A DNA stretch of 64,000 nucleotides from Bacillota bacterium (GCA_023417475.1 JAEZFP010000041.1:62001-126000); one strand, 5' to 3'. Positions 35,354 through 44,933 are shown, counted from the stretch's first letter. Notes: a model not told the origin generated them from the sequence alone. Translations and numbers: made by a program.

Positions 35354-35490
35354 TCACGTCACATCCTTCGTTTATTAATATTCTTCCGACGCTTTTTTCA
35401 TTCGTTATATATATCACGCAAAAAATTGGCGCCACCCGGTGCCACCAAAGTTATTCAAAAAGCATAGTATAGACGAGGGAGTGATTGCTG

Positions 35491-36279
35491 ATGGATAAAA
35501 TATGGAGTTCGTTACTGGAAACGCCACAAAACGGCCGTTTGACAAAACCCCGGCAAGTTGGGATCACCATGATTATCGATAAAGGATTATCGCTGCCGGA
35601 AACTGAAAATTTACTGAGCCTGAATGCTCCTTACATTGACCTGATCAAGTTGTCTTTTGGGACGACCGTGCTCTATCCGGAAACCACCTTAGTTAAAAAA
35701 CTGGCGTTGGCGGCTGAATACCAGATTCCGCTTTACCCGGGCGGAACCTTTTTTGAACTCTGTTATACCCAACAAAAAGCGGATACCTATTTTCAACTCT
35801 TGCGCCGCCTTGGTTTCCAATGGGTTGAAATCTCTGACGGCACCATCGAATTGCCGGTAACCGATCGTAATCGCGCGATTCGTCAAGCCCTTGAACACGG
35901 CTTAAAAGTCATCACCGAAGTTGGCAAAAAAAATCCCGTTGCCCAACCGGAGGAGACTTTGCTTGCCTGGGAGGGTTTGTCGGATATCGAAGCCGGAGCT
36001 AGTTGGGTGATTATCGAAGCCCGGGAATCGGGACAAGGGATCGGCGTTTACGACAGCAAAGGGAATATCATTAACGACAAAATCGCCGCCTTTACAGACC
36101 GTTTACCGCTAAATCGCGTTATTTGGGAAGCGCCGCTCAAAAATCAACAGGCCTGGTTGATCAATCAGTTCGGGCCCAACGTTAATTTAGGCAACATCCC
36201 CCCTACGGAGGCGATGGCGCTGGAAGCCTTGCGACTTGGCTTACGGAGCGACACTTGGAAAAATCCGCAAAAAAAATAA
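35491..36279 (+). CDS. comA: Phosphosulfolactate synthase
   Basis: 262 residues. Adds sulfite to phosphoenolpyruvate to form phosphosulfolactate. In methanogens this leads to coenzyme M; in Bacillus the homologue YitD leads to spore sulfolactate. Recognisable blocks are VGITMIIDKGLSLPETENLL, IDLIKLSFGT and WVIIEARESGQGIGVYD. The ATG at 35491 has GGGAG 9 nt upstream. Monocistronic with a terminator. The sporulation link is the likely one here. Confidence 0.92.
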   Translation: MDKIWSSLLETPQNGRLTKPRQVGITMIIDKGLSLPETENLLSLNAPYIDLIKLSFGTTVLYPETTLVKKLALAAEYQIPLYPGGTFFELCYTQQKADTYFQLLRRLGFQWVEISDGTIELPVTDRNRAIRQALEHGLKVITEVGKKNPVAQPEETLLAWEGLSDIEAGASWVIIEARESGQGIGVYDSKGNIINDKIAAFTDRLPLNRVIWEAPLKNQQAWLINQFGPNVNLGNIPPTEAMALEALRLGLRSDTWKNPQKK

Positions 36280-36307
36280 AGGCTGGCCTATATAGGCCAG
36301 CCTTTTT
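36278..36307 (+). terminator. Terminator after comA
   Basis: Palindrome centred on TATATA with arms AAGGCTGGCCTA and a CTTTTTG tail. It can serve both convergent genes. Confidence 0.9.
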
Positions 36308-36337
36308 GATCCGGTGGTAGCGGGTACCGCGGTGTCT

Positions 36338-37339
36338 TTATTTTTGCTCGGATTTTGCAGCCGGTTTTTCCGGGACCGAAGCCGGCTTGGCATCGGGAAC
36401 CGTTGTTGGCTTGGTTTTATCGTCGGGAACGCCTTCGGTTTTGACCGGTTCTTTTTCTTGCTCCTCCGGATCCGAAACCGGTTCGAACAGGGAACGGTCA
36501 ATCTCCGCCGCCGCCTCGACCACTGCAAGCTTCGCCGGCAACGGCAGCACCACTAGACGCAATTGGACCTTTTCCTTCTTGGAAGTCGGATAATCATAAA
36601 ACTCGGTTAACGGTTGAAATTCATTCTTTCGAAAAAACTCATCGGCATTAACGTCCATATAAATAAGGTCTTTCCCGTAATCATTAAAGCAAGCGTTGCC
36701 GTTATTATCCATAATTCTTATTTTGACCAATTTTTCCCCTTTAGCGGTCTGGACTTTCATTTCACCTTCCAAAAAGCTTGCCGTATAAGCGTACACTATG
36801 GTGTCGGTGCTATTTTTTTTGCTTATCAAATCGACGCTAAGAAAGAAATAGAGTTTCTTTTGGAAAAGGCTTTTCTCTCCTTTATAGGTGACCCGGAGCG
36901 AAACCGGAATCATCGTAAAATATTCGGTAATATTGTAACCCGACGCTTTGCGGTCGAAGGCTTGAAAGCTTTCGACCCTTTCCTTTTCCGCCAATTCATT
37001 ATTGGCGTCCTGATCAATATAAAAGTCCAAACGATTGGTCGTTGAATTCTTGCCAAGTAAAAACCAGACTTTTTGTTCATTATTTCCTAATTTGAAATAG
37101 CCGAACTTAACGTCTTCCAACTTGTCATAATCGATCTTTACTTGCAGCGACTCCGGCTTGGTCTCTAAAACCTCGGCGCCGCCGCTGCTTAAGTTGAAGT
37201 CCTTCGACACAATATCAAAAAAGGTCAACGTTCGTAATTTAGCATCATAAACTCCCATGCTAGGTGACGGCAGCTTTCTGGCGAACCCAAGCGAAAAGAG
37301 GGCTAGTACCGCAATAAGAAGGATAAAAACTTTACGCAT
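36338..37339 (-). CDS. Secreted hypothetical protein
   Basis: About 333 residues with a signal peptide (KVFILLIAVLALFSLGFA). The body has beta-rich segments and two acidic loops (DQDANNELAE and DVNADEFFRKNE) that recall calcium-binding dockerin or EF-type loops. The last ~55 residues are low complexity, rich in P, K and E. The second of two adjacent ATGs is favoured, with AAAGGAG 6 nt upstream. No family recognised. Confidence 0.78.
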   Translation of the reverse strand: MRKVFILLIAVLALFSLGFARKLPSPSMGVYDAKLRTLTFFDIVSKDFNLSSGGAEVLETKPESLQVKIDYDKLEDVKFGYFKLGNNEQKVWFLLGKNSTTNRLDFYIDQDANNELAEKERVESFQAFDRKASGYNITEYFTMIPVSLRVTYKGEKSLFQKKLYFFLSVDLISKKNSTDTIVYAYTASFLEGEMKVQTAKGEKLVKIRIMDNNGNACFNDYGKDLIYMDVNADEFFRKNEFQPLTEFYDYPTSKKEKVQLRLVVLPLPAKLAVVEAAAEIDRSLFEPVSDPEEQEKEPVKTEGVPDDKTKPTTVPDAKPASVPEKPAAKSEQK

Positions 37340-37379
37340 CATAAACTCCTTTAAAAATTATTGGGAGCCAAGATAGCCA

Positions 37380-37862
37380 TCATTCCGGATCAATTTCAGG
37401 CGGTAACGTTGCGTCCATTTGTCCAAGTTCCTGAAAGATTCGTTTCGCGGCGAGTAAAGACGGTTCATTTTTGTGACGGGTCCGGATACCTTGGGTTACA
37501 AAGAAAAGTACCGAATTGTCCTTTTTAATCTCACTGATTTCGACTTCCACCACCGACAGATTATAATCGTTGTCCATGGCATTGCGGACAATCCTGGCGA
37601 ATCCTTTAATAGAGACCGCGATATCGCCCTCGTCGAGTACGGAGATTGCAACGTATCCGTTGTTCATAATGTTGGTGTATGTTTGGTGGTGCCGGGAGAT
37701 AGCGATTCGAATATTCTTGGAATCCTTAACTACAATATGATTAAATGGAGCGGTGTGGGGACAAAATTCGCGATCAACCGTCGCAACAATCACTGTGCTA
37801 ATCCGTTTTTCAAACAAATCAATCAAGGAGGCGTTTAACTCAGTCCCTAACAAAACAGACAT
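37380..37862 (-). CDS. Pyridoxamine 5'-phosphate oxidase-like flavin protein
   Basis: 160 residues of the split-barrel FMN-binding type. ISTVIVATVDREFCPHTAPF near the start and ISRHHQTYTNIMNNGYVAISV are typical. Substrate unknown. The ATG at 37862 sits very close to GGAAGG; a TTG three codons on (37853) has better spacing. Separated from the IreB gene by 76 nt. Confidence 0.82.
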   Translation of the reverse strand: MSVLLGTELNASLIDLFEKRISTVIVATVDREFCPHTAPFNHIVVKDSKNIRIAISRHHQTYTNIMNNGYVAISVLDEGDIAVSIKGFARIVRNAMDNDYNLSVVEVEISEIKKDNSVLFFVTQGIRTRHKNEPSLLAAKRIFQELGQMDATLPPEIDPE

Positions 37863-37938
37863 CCTTCCACCCCATTATCCGTTAATCTACATTAGACTAT
37901 GGAGTGGTGACCCGCTTTAGAACTCCCTGCGTATCATC

Positions 37939-38205
37939 CTAACGGATTCCTTGCTTTTCAAGATACGACCGGACCAATTCCTCAAGGATTTGGTCCCGCT
38001 CCAGGCGTTTTATCAGAACCCGGGCATTACGGTAACTGGTAATGTAAGCCGGATCGCCTGACAACAAATACCCGACAATCTGATCCAACGGATCATAGCC
38101 TTTTTCTTTGAGCGCCAAACACACTTCACTTAATATCAAATCCACTTCGGAACGACTTTCGTCTTTGGGAGAAAAACGGCGTGTGTTTTCAGAAAGATCT
38201 CCCAT
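37939..38205 (-). CDS. ireB: IreB family regulatory phosphoprotein (UPF0297)
   Basis: 88 residues. The diagnostic core EKGYDPLDQIVGYLLSGDP and NARVLIKRLERDQILEELV match IreB/YrzL/ReoM. In enterococci and Listeria the protein is phosphorylated by the PASTA kinase on an N-terminal threonine. Here TRRF carries such a residue near position 8. ATG 38205 follows GAGGTG. prkC lies 2 kb away, supporting a functional pair. Confidence 0.92.
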   Translation of the reverse strand: MGDLSENTRRFSPKDESRSEVDLILSEVCLALKEKGYDPLDQIVGYLLSGDPAYITSYRNARVLIKRLERDQILEELVRSYLEKQGIR

Positions 38206-38289
38206 TATACTCACCTCTGTCACAGTTTGCATATTTGAAACTTCACCAGGAAATTATTGTAACCCAATCCGTTTTAGATTATTGGCGCC

Positions 38290-38766
38290 CTAACTACTCA
38301 AGGTGTCTTTCCGTAAGGCTAAATTGATCTCGATCTCTCCAAACGGAGTACGGATCGGAATGGCTAACGCGGTATGAATATGTTTTAAAAAATCCGGGAC
38401 GATTCCGCCCATTAAAAACAACGGGGGGGTGATATCACATTTATAACCTGTCAAGGATAAATTGGTGCTCGCTGTGCCCACAATGATATTCTTTAACTCG
38501 CACAAAGCGCTTTTGCCCATCTCGTCAATCTCTTCAACCTGAGTCATCAGCATTTGGGAAGTGATGTTTTTGGCGGTTTGCAGTGACATGCCGCAGATAA
38601 CCTGACCTTGCAAGTCGCCTAATACGCCCACCAGGATCGTCACGTCATACTTTTGAATCGGTTCCTCATTAAAAAATGGCTTACCCGATTGAACGTCCGG
38701 ATTCAACATCTTCTCGATAACTGAATAGACAGCTTGAACAAATGAATCAATGTGATCAAATGCCAG
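38290..38766 (-). CDS. cheX: CheX-family chemotaxis phosphatase
   Basis: CheY-P phosphatase fold, 158 residues if it starts at the CTG 38766. An AAGGGGG site lies 8 nt upstream of that CTG, and the encoded AFDHIDSFVQAVYSVIEKML matches the family's N-terminus. The first ATG is 19 codons later and would remove this conserved helix. The catalytic-type E..N motif (ALCELKNIIVGTAS) is present. It begins 14 nt after rpe, so it is probably cotranscribed with the kinase cluster. No other chemotaxis genes are near. Confidence 0.82.
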   Translation of the reverse strand: MAFDHIDSFVQAVYSVIEKMLNPDVQSGKPFFNEEPIQKYDVTILVGVLGDLQGQVICGMSLQTAKNITSQMLMTQVEEIDEMGKSALCELKNIIVGTASTNLSLTGYKCDITPPLFLMGGIVPDFLKHIHTALAIPIRTPFGEIEINLALRKDTLSS

Positions 38767-38779
38767 TGAAATTACCCCC

Positions 38780-39427
38780 TTAATTGACTGAAGCTCTAAG
38801 CTTAAGCAAGGCAGCTTCCGGGTTTACATCGCGATAAATGAGCGTACCGGCCACCAGTACATCAACCCCAGCCGCTACCAATTGTGGGGCGTTTGTGTAG
38901 TTAACTCCGCCGTCAACTTCAATTTTGCATGCCAAACCGGCATTATCAATGATTGAACGCAAACGTTTAATTTTATTGAAAATTGCCGGAATCAATGTCT
39001 GTCCCCCATATCCGGGGTTAACGGTCATCAACAGCACCAGATCCAATTCCGGGAGTACGTACTCCAAGCAATCAAGCGGCGTCGCCGGATTAAGCGCCAC
39101 ACCGGCTTGACAACCGGCATCTTTAATGATTTGCACCAAGCGATGGAGATGGCGGGTCGCCTCGGGGTGAACGATCACCCGTTTGCTCCCCGCATTCAAG
39201 TATAATTTAGTAAAAAACTCCGGATTTTCAACCATCAGATGAGTCTCAATCGGAACTGGCGTAATTTGACGAATTGCTTCCACAAACATCGGACCAAATG
39301 TCAGATTCGGAACAAAATGCCCATCCATCACATCAAAATGTAACCAATCGGCGGTACTGATCTTTTTTACCTCGGCGCCTAACTCAAGTAGATTGGAATT
39401 AAGAATCGATGGCGCAATCTGAACCAT
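38780..39427 (-). CDS. rpe: Ribulose-phosphate 3-epimerase
   Basis: Interconverts ribulose 5-phosphate and xylulose 5-phosphate. 215 residues. Opening IAPSILNSNLLELG, metal site LHFDVMDGHFVPN and the VNPGYGGQ and EVDGGVN motifs are all present. ATG 39427 has GGAG 7 nt upstream. It follows rsgA as in most Bacillota. Confidence 0.97.
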   Translation of the reverse strand: MVQIAPSILNSNLLELGAEVKKISTADWLHFDVMDGHFVPNLTFGPMFVEAIRQITPVPIETHLMVENPEFFTKLYLNAGSKRVIVHPEATRHLHRLVQIIKDAGCQAGVALNPATPLDCLEYVLPELDLVLLMTVNPGYGGQTLIPAIFNKIKRLRSIIDNAGLACKIEVDGGVNYTNAPQLVAAGVDVLVAGTLIYRDVNPEAALLKLRASVN

Positions 39428-39437
39428 TCTCCAGCTC

Positions 39438-40325
39438 CTAACGATAACGATTTTCCCACAACCCTTTGATTTCCCCCAAAAGTTCCAAATACGATTGATA
39501 CCGATCGTTCGTAATTTTTCCCTCCGCCACCGCGGTCTTGACACCGCAACCCGGCTCGGAATCGTGAAGGCATGAACTAAAACGACATTGGCCTAAAAAT
39601 TCATGAAATTCGATAAAACATGGGGCCAATTCTTCCGGACGGATTGATTCGAGACTAATCTGCGAAAAACCCGGCGTATCCGCCACATAGCTACCCGGTT
39701 TAATCTTTAGCAGCTGTACTTCGCGGGTGGTATGTTTGCCACGGCCAATCTTTTCACTGACTTCACCGGTTCGCAATTGGAGCCCCGGTTTCAAAAGATT
39801 CAGCAGAGCCGACTTCCCGACCCCGGACGGACCGGAAAAGACGGCGATTTTACCGGAAATTGCGCTTGCGAGCTTGCGTTGGCCAAGGTGCGACCGGACA
39901 CAGGCGTTTAATACGTTATATCCGTAATTACGATAAATATTCGCTAATTTATCTGCTTTTCCTTTTCCGACAAGGTCGGTTTTGTTAAAAACTATCAAAT
40001 ACGGAATCCGGCTTAACTCCGCTAAAACCAAAAACTTGTCGATTAGGCGCGGGATCGGATCGGGATTGCAATGGGCGAAAACCAAGACCAAAAGATTTAC
40101 GTTGGCGACATAAGGGCGGGTTAAGGTGGATTCCCGAGGTTTAATCTCATCAATTACCCCTCTGCCGTTGGCCTCGATGCAAAAATCGACCAAGTCGCCA
40201 ACGAGAATCCCTTCGCTTTTCAATTTCAAACGGCCCCGGATCGCGCATTCAACCAACTTCGCTTCGGTCAGAGAATCTACAAAATAAAAACCGCCAATCA
40301 TCCGTACAACTCTGCCCAGTGACAC
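39438..40325 (-). CDS. rsgA: Ribosome small subunit-dependent GTPase A
   Basis: Circularly permuted GTPase that assists 30S maturation. 295 residues from GTG 40325 (GGAGG 8 nt upstream). An OB-fold N-terminus, then NKTD near residue 118, GPSGVGKS near 167 and DTPGF. The C-terminal zinc site C-x4-C-x-H-x5-C is in CRFSSCLHDSEPGC. Between prkC and rpe, the conserved order. Confidence 0.96.
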   Translation of the reverse strand: MSLGRVVRMIGGFYFVDSLTEAKLVECAIRGRLKLKSEGILVGDLVDFCIEANGRGVIDEIKPRESTLTRPYVANVNLLVLVFAHCNPDPIPRLIDKFLVLAELSRIPYLIVFNKTDLVGKGKADKLANIYRNYGYNVLNACVRSHLGQRKLASAISGKIAVFSGPSGVGKSALLNLLKPGLQLRTGEVSEKIGRGKHTTREVQLLKIKPGSYVADTPGFSQISLESIRPEELAPCFIEFHEFLGQCRFSSCLHDSEPGCGVKTAVAEGKITNDRYQSYLELLGEIKGLWENRYR

Positions 40326-40407
40326 CAATCCAGCCTCCAAAACCATGCTCAACCAATCATTATTTTAATTTATCGACCAAATTTGCGATAACTTTAAACG
40401 GAATAAT

Positions 40408-42066
40408 TTAAGGACTCGGCTTAGTATTTGCCGCCGGACCCGAACTTACAATAAAATTTAACGCCGTTCCCATCGGAACCTTTTCATAGGGAACCGGCTT
40501 TTGATCGATAATGAGCCCTTCGGGATAGATGTTGCTCGAAGCCAAAGTCGCCTGATTATAGATTAACCCCAACGATCCCAACTCCGCCCGGACTTCGGAA
40601 AGCGGCCGACCGATGTAATTGGGAACCTGAACCAAATTGGCCGATGCAATATTTAAAGTAATTGAGACGCTTGCTCCTTGCTCAATCTGGGTGTTTTCCG
40701 CCGGAAGCTGTTTGATGACCTCGCCCTGTTGGGCATCGGGACTCGATTCCGAAAGGATCTCTCCCAACTTCAAACCGGCCTCTTCCAACGCCAGCTCCGC
40801 TTCCAACTGGGTCTTGCCGATTACCCGTGGCACGCGCACCAATTGCGGACCTTTACTGATCACGACTTCAATATCGTTTTTAATTTTTTTGCGCTGACCC
40901 GCTTCCGGACGCTGCGAAATAATGAATCCCGCCGGATATTCGGGATTATAAAGACGATTGACCACTTTTATATTTAAACTTAACTTATTTAAAATATCCC
41001 GGGCCTCGTTATATTCCTTACCGACCAAACTTGGCACGGTAACTTCAGGGCGGGGACCGGCTCCCCAGGGAATCACATTGAGGAAAAATAAAGCGATGAT
41101 TATCATGGCCAACACCATACTGCCAAGCCCATACAGAAGCCATCGGAGCCATTTGGTCTCTTTTTTCGGTTCCAGGTTTGCCGGATCCAAGCCGCTCCAA
41201 ACCTGCGTTGGCATATCGGTCTCATCGGGTTCCTGATATTGGCGTTGAACCTTGGATTGGGCGACGGCAATCTCTTTAAGCATCGCTAAGGCCGTCGGGT
41301 AACGATCCCCCGGTTCAACCGCCATTGACCGTTGGACGATATTTTCCACCACATGAGGAATCTCCGGGCGCAATTGCGTAACCGGGACCGGGTTGGCCTG
41401 CAAATGCTGCAAGGCGATGGCAATGGAGGTGTCTCCCGAGAAAGGAACTTTCCCCGTTAACAGTTCGTACAACACGCAACCCAACGAATAAAGATCGGAT
41501 TGAGGCCCGACGACTCCGCCGCGCACCTGTTCCGGCGAGGCATAATGGACGGATCCGACCACCATCCCGGTCTGAGTGAAGGAGCTGGCGCTGATGGCCC
41601 GGGCAATTCCAAAATCGGTCACTTTAATCTGGCCGTCCGGGGTGATCAAAATATTATGCGGTTTAATATCCCGGTGGACAATATTGCGTTGATGCGCGTG
41701 ATTTAACGCCGCAGCAATCTGACGGGTAATCTCCAACGCCCGGTCAATCGCAATTGGCGCCTCTTTCTTAATTACGTTTTTTAACGTTTCCCCGGGAATG
41801 TATTCCATCACAATATAATCCATCCCGTCCTGCTGACCGACATCAAAAATATTGACAACATTGGGATGGGATAAACTGGCCGCCGCTCTCGCTTCGCGCC
41901 GAAAACGCTCAACAAACTCCGCATCGCTGGCATACTGCGGTCTTAATATTTTAACGGCAACAGTCCGGCATAACAATGAGCATTCAGCTTTATACACTAA
42001 AGCCATTCCGCCTTCGCCAATCAACTCGATCAAACGGTAGCGATTTCCCAAAATTTTGCCGATCAC
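40408..42066 (-). CDS. prkC: PASTA-domain Ser/Thr protein kinase
   Basis: Membrane kinase that senses cell-wall muropeptides; in Bacillus it also triggers germination. 552 residues. Kinase domain ~10-265 with K39 (AVKI), HRD at 131-133 and DFG at 151-153. A transmembrane helix lies at ~308-331, followed by three PASTA repeats at ~341-406, 409-475 and 478-543. Start GTG 42066 with GAGGTG upstream. It sits in the order rlmN-FHA-prpC-prkC-rsgA-rpe; the cognate phosphatase is directly upstream. Confidence 0.97.
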   Translation of the reverse strand: MIGKILGNRYRLIELIGEGGMALVYKAECSLLCRTVAVKILRPQYASDAEFVERFRREARAAASLSHPNVVNIFDVGQQDGMDYIVMEYIPGETLKNVIKKEAPIAIDRALEITRQIAAALNHAHQRNIVHRDIKPHNILITPDGQIKVTDFGIARAISASSFTQTGMVVGSVHYASPEQVRGGVVGPQSDLYSLGCVLYELLTGKVPFSGDTSIAIALQHLQANPVPVTQLRPEIPHVVENIVQRSMAVEPGDRYPTALAMLKEIAVAQSKVQRQYQEPDETDMPTQVWSGLDPANLEPKKETKWLRWLLYGLGSMVLAMIIIALFFLNVIPWGAGPRPEVTVPSLVGKEYNEARDILNKLSLNIKVVNRLYNPEYPAGFIISQRPEAGQRKKIKNDIEVVISKGPQLVRVPRVIGKTQLEAELALEEAGLKLGEILSESSPDAQQGEVIKQLPAENTQIEQGASVSITLNIASANLVQVPNYIGRPLSEVRAELGSLGLIYNQATLASSNIYPEGLIIDQKPVPYEKVPMGTALNFIVSSGPAANTKPSP

Positions 42067-42141
42067 TGTCCCACCTCAGTTCTGTTCGTTTTATCAATCC
42101 TTCGCCGCAGTTCCACCAATTCCTGCAACTTTAGAACGATT

Positions 42142-42837
42142 TCACTCCGAATCAATTAATATTAGCGTGATATTGTCATTGCCGCCACGCTCGTTCGCCA
42201 AGTCCACCAAACGGTCGACAATGGTTTGAGGCGGTTCGACGGCTGACAAGATTTCTTGGAGTTCGACATCTTTTAGTAAACTGTACAACCCGTCGGAGCA
42301 AAGCAGCAACTTGTCGCCGGGGGCATGGGAAACGGTTTGAACCTCAATATTACTTAAACCTTTGGTCCCCAAGGCTCGCGTCAAGATATTGCGCTGCGGA
42401 TGATTTTTAGCTTCATCTGCCGTCAAACCGCCGTTTTTCACCAATTCGACCACTAACGAGTGATCTTCGGTCAATTGTTTTAACGTTCCGTCAGTCAATT
42501 GATAAATCCGGCTGTCGCCAACATGAGTGAAAAAGATTTCGTCTTCAACCCATGCTAAGACAACCACCGTTGTACCCATCCCCTGCAGCGAAGGTTGGCG
42601 CTCCGCTTCATGCAAAATCGCTTCATTGGCTGCTAATACGGCCGCGCCCAGCGCTTCCGGAATATTCAGGGCAAGGTCAGTGGCAAGGATGGTTTCGACC
42701 GCGATTGCGCTGGCAATTTCTCCGGCCTCATGCCCGCCCATTCCGTCGGCAACCACGAACAAATTATTCCGATACCCCATTGAGTCTTCATTTTGTTCCC
42801 GCACTAACCCTTTATCTGTTTTTGAACCGATTCGCAT
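42142..42837 (-). CDS. prpC: PP2C-type protein phosphatase
   Basis: Reverses PrkC phosphorylation. 231 residues. Metal-binding motifs: VREQNEDS, FVVADGMGGHEAG, THVGDSRIY and GGNDNITLI. ATG 42837 has GAGG 8 nt upstream. A gap of about 225 nt separates it from the FHA gene, longer than elsewhere in the cluster and possibly holding a promoter. Confidence 0.96.
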   Translation of the reverse strand: MRIGSKTDKGLVREQNEDSMGYRNNLFVVADGMGGHEAGEIASAIAVETILATDLALNIPEALGAAVLAANEAILHEAERQPSLQGMGTTVVVLAWVEDEIFFTHVGDSRIYQLTDGTLKQLTEDHSLVVELVKNGGLTADEAKNHPQRNILTRALGTKGLSNIEVQTVSHAPGDKLLLCSDGLYSLLKDVELQEILSAVEPPQTIVDRLVDLANERGGNDNITLILIDSE

Positions 42838-43061
42838 CTTTTCGTCCTCGCAGATTCGTAAAATCAACCCGGCAATTCACTTCCGAAATATGGCGCCCCG
42901 AATTGTCTGACTATTACGCCTAGGCACTTTTTAACAATCGTGTCACTGGCATCTTGTTTAATTGGTAAAGCTGTGTCAAATTTCGCTTATTTATTTCATG
43001 CTACCCGTCTTTTTGAATTATAGCAAAGTTTGGCGCGGAAATCCATGAAAGACGCGATAAG

Positions 43062-43598
43062 TTAATTTTCACGGGAAACTTCAATCACCGTTTGGCCGAC
43101 CTTAATCAGATCGCCGGGGGATAACGGTTGTTTCCGGGAGACGGGTTTGTCATTGACAAACGTACCGTTGGTGCTATCCAGATCGTCAATGAACAATCGC
43201 GCTCCCTTTTGCAGGATCACCGCGTGAAACCGCGATACTTTAGGATCCCTGAGTTGAATATGATTATCCGGTTGACGGCCAATTTTAATCTCCGGGGTGG
43301 CCCCGACGAACTGCCGCCCTTGATCCGCGCCCCGGTTCACCGTGAAGACCCAGCGTTTTTCGGAACTGTTCCGGACCGCTTGCCGCATTTTGGTCTGTTC
43401 GGTCGCTAAAGCTTCGGTAGCTTCCACCCGCCCGCGCTTGGCAACACCGTTCCAACGGCTGGTTTTTTCCAATGATAGACGCGCTGATTTGGAGACGGTT
43501 TCTTCCGCCCGGCTGGGCGCCAGCCTTTCCCCAGCCGACAGCGGATCAGCTGTTTCGGGTTTGTTGAGGATCTTATTCAACAGGCGTTTTACGCTCAT
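43062..43598 (-). CDS. FHA domain protein
   Basis: 178 residues with a phosphothreonine-binding FHA domain at ~85-175. Key residues are GR at 107-108, SRFHA at 122-126 and STNGTFVN at 142-149. The first ~80 residues are charged and probably disordered, with several threonines that a kinase could modify. It overlaps rlmN by 26 nt and precedes prpC and prkC, so it is a likely PrkC partner or substrate. Confidence 0.93.
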   Translation of the reverse strand: MSVKRLLNKILNKPETADPLSAGERLAPSRAEETVSKSARLSLEKTSRWNGVAKRGRVEATEALATEQTKMRQAVRNSSEKRWVFTVNRGADQGRQFVGATPEIKIGRQPDNHIQLRDPKVSRFHAVILQKGARLFIDDLDSTNGTFVNDKPVSRKQPLSPGDLIKVGQTVIEVSREN

Positions 43599-44616
43599 TT
43601 TGGTGTTTCCCCTGTAACTGGCCGCAAGCTGCGGCTAAATTTGTTCCACGCTCTTTACGGGTTGTCGTTTCAATCCCGGCTTGTTGGAGGGCTTGGGCGA
43701 ATAGGGTCACTCTGCCCAACGGCGACCGGCGCCATTCCGAACCGGGAATCGGGTTGAACGGGATTAAATTGACATGGCACAATAAACCGCGTAAAAGCTC
43801 GATTAATTTCTGCAAATCATCGGGTCGGTCGTTCACCCCGGCCACCAGCGTATATTCAAACGTAACGCGACGCCCGGTTTTTTGAATATAGCGACGACAA
43901 GCCGCCAACAACTCGGGGATCGGGTAGCGTTTATTGATTGGCATCAAACGATTCCGCAGTTCATTGTCGGCGGCGTGAAGTGAGATTGCCAAATTGACTT
44001 GAAACGGTTCCTCCGCCAATCTTGCGATACCCGGTATTACCCCGCAAGTGGAAATGGTAATATGACGGGCTCCTAGGCCGATCCCTTTGGGGTCGTTGAT
44101 GATCCGAAGCGCCTTAAACAACGCCTCTTCATTGTGAAACGGTTCCCCTTGTCCCATAGCGACCAAGCTATTGATCCGCACCCCTTGCAAACGGCTGATC
44201 CGCAACGGTTGCTCGATAATTTCGGCGGCGGTCAAATTCCGGGTGATTCCCATTTGACCGGTAGCGCAGAACAAACACCCCATCGCGCAACCCACCTGCG
44301 TTGAGAAACAAACGGTGTGCCGTTCCCCATCGGGTAAATAGACGCTCTCGATCTTGGCGCCGTCCTCCAAACCAAATAAGTACTTAGTGGTTCCATCCGG
44401 GTCCTTTTCCACGGCAACCGGCTCGAAACAGCCGAGGGAAACCCCGTCCGTTTGTAATTTTTCCCGTAATTCTTTCGAAAGAACCGATATTTCGTCAAGC
44501 GTTGCGGCCTGTTTTTGATAGATCCACGAATATAGTTGTTCGGCGCGGTACTTTGGTAAATTATATGTCTCCAAAAAAGTTTGCAGTTCCTTTAATTCCA
44601 GTCCTTTGATATTCAA
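43573..44616 (-). CDS. rlmN: 23S rRNA (adenine2503-C2)-methyltransferase
   Basis: Radical SAM methylase for A2503 of 23S rRNA, also for A37 of some tRNAs. 347 residues. Cluster motif CAMGCLFC, plus STQVGC and the C-terminal KERGTNLAAACGQL with its cysteine. The motif that normally reads GMGEP reads GQGEP. Start TTG 44616 with AAGGGG 8 nt upstream; the earlier TTG at 44637 has no site. Confidence 0.95.
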   Translation of the reverse strand: MNIKGLELKELQTFLETYNLPKYRAEQLYSWIYQKQAATLDEISVLSKELREKLQTDGVSLGCFEPVAVEKDPDGTTKYLFGLEDGAKIESVYLPDGERHTVCFSTQVGCAMGCLFCATGQMGITRNLTAAEIIEQPLRISRLQGVRINSLVAMGQGEPFHNEEALFKALRIINDPKGIGLGARHITISTCGVIPGIARLAEEPFQVNLAISLHAADNELRNRLMPINKRYPIPELLAACRRYIQKTGRRVTFEYTLVAGVNDRPDDLQKLIELLRGLLCHVNLIPFNPIPGSEWRRSPLGRVTLFAQALQQAGIETTTRKERGTNLAAACGQLQGKHQNERKTPVE

Positions 44617-44802
44617 ACCAGTATCCCCTTTGGCCAAGTATGAATCTTTATTGTTTATTTTTTAAAAAACGCCGAATTCCTCTTTTCCGTTTCAAACGAA
44701 ATTGTCAATCCGACCCGGCAAGCCCACTGAATTGTTCTTCTTAATCTGCCCGTTACGAGTAAATATCATAAATTTCCCGAGGCGATAATTTTGGGCAATT
44801 AC

Positions 44803-44932
44803 CCGAATCATGCCTACGGTTTCTTTCAGATTCCGTCTCGCGACGGACACCCTTACCGTTTGGCTAATGGTTGCCACTACCAAGCCCCATGGCGGTCTTT
44901 CACCGCTTAGTTATTGCTCATGCCGGGCACAC
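44803..44932 (-). mobile_element. Relic of a group IIC intron 5' end
   Basis: On the minus strand the sequence begins GTGTGCCCGGCATGAGC and continues with GGTGAAAGACCGCC, GGTAGTGGCAACCATTAGCC, AAGGGTGTCCGTC and GACGGAATCTGAAAGAAAC. These match, from memory, the domain I start of group IIC introns such as the Oceanobacillus iheyensis intron. It begins right after the U-run of the spo0A terminator, the classic IIC target. No domain V or reverse transcriptase follows, so it is truncated to ~130 nt. Confidence 0.75.
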
Positions 44933-44933
44933 A

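Noticed and set aside
44692..44883. 63-codon minus-strand frame
   Set aside because: Lies across the intron relic; not protein-like.
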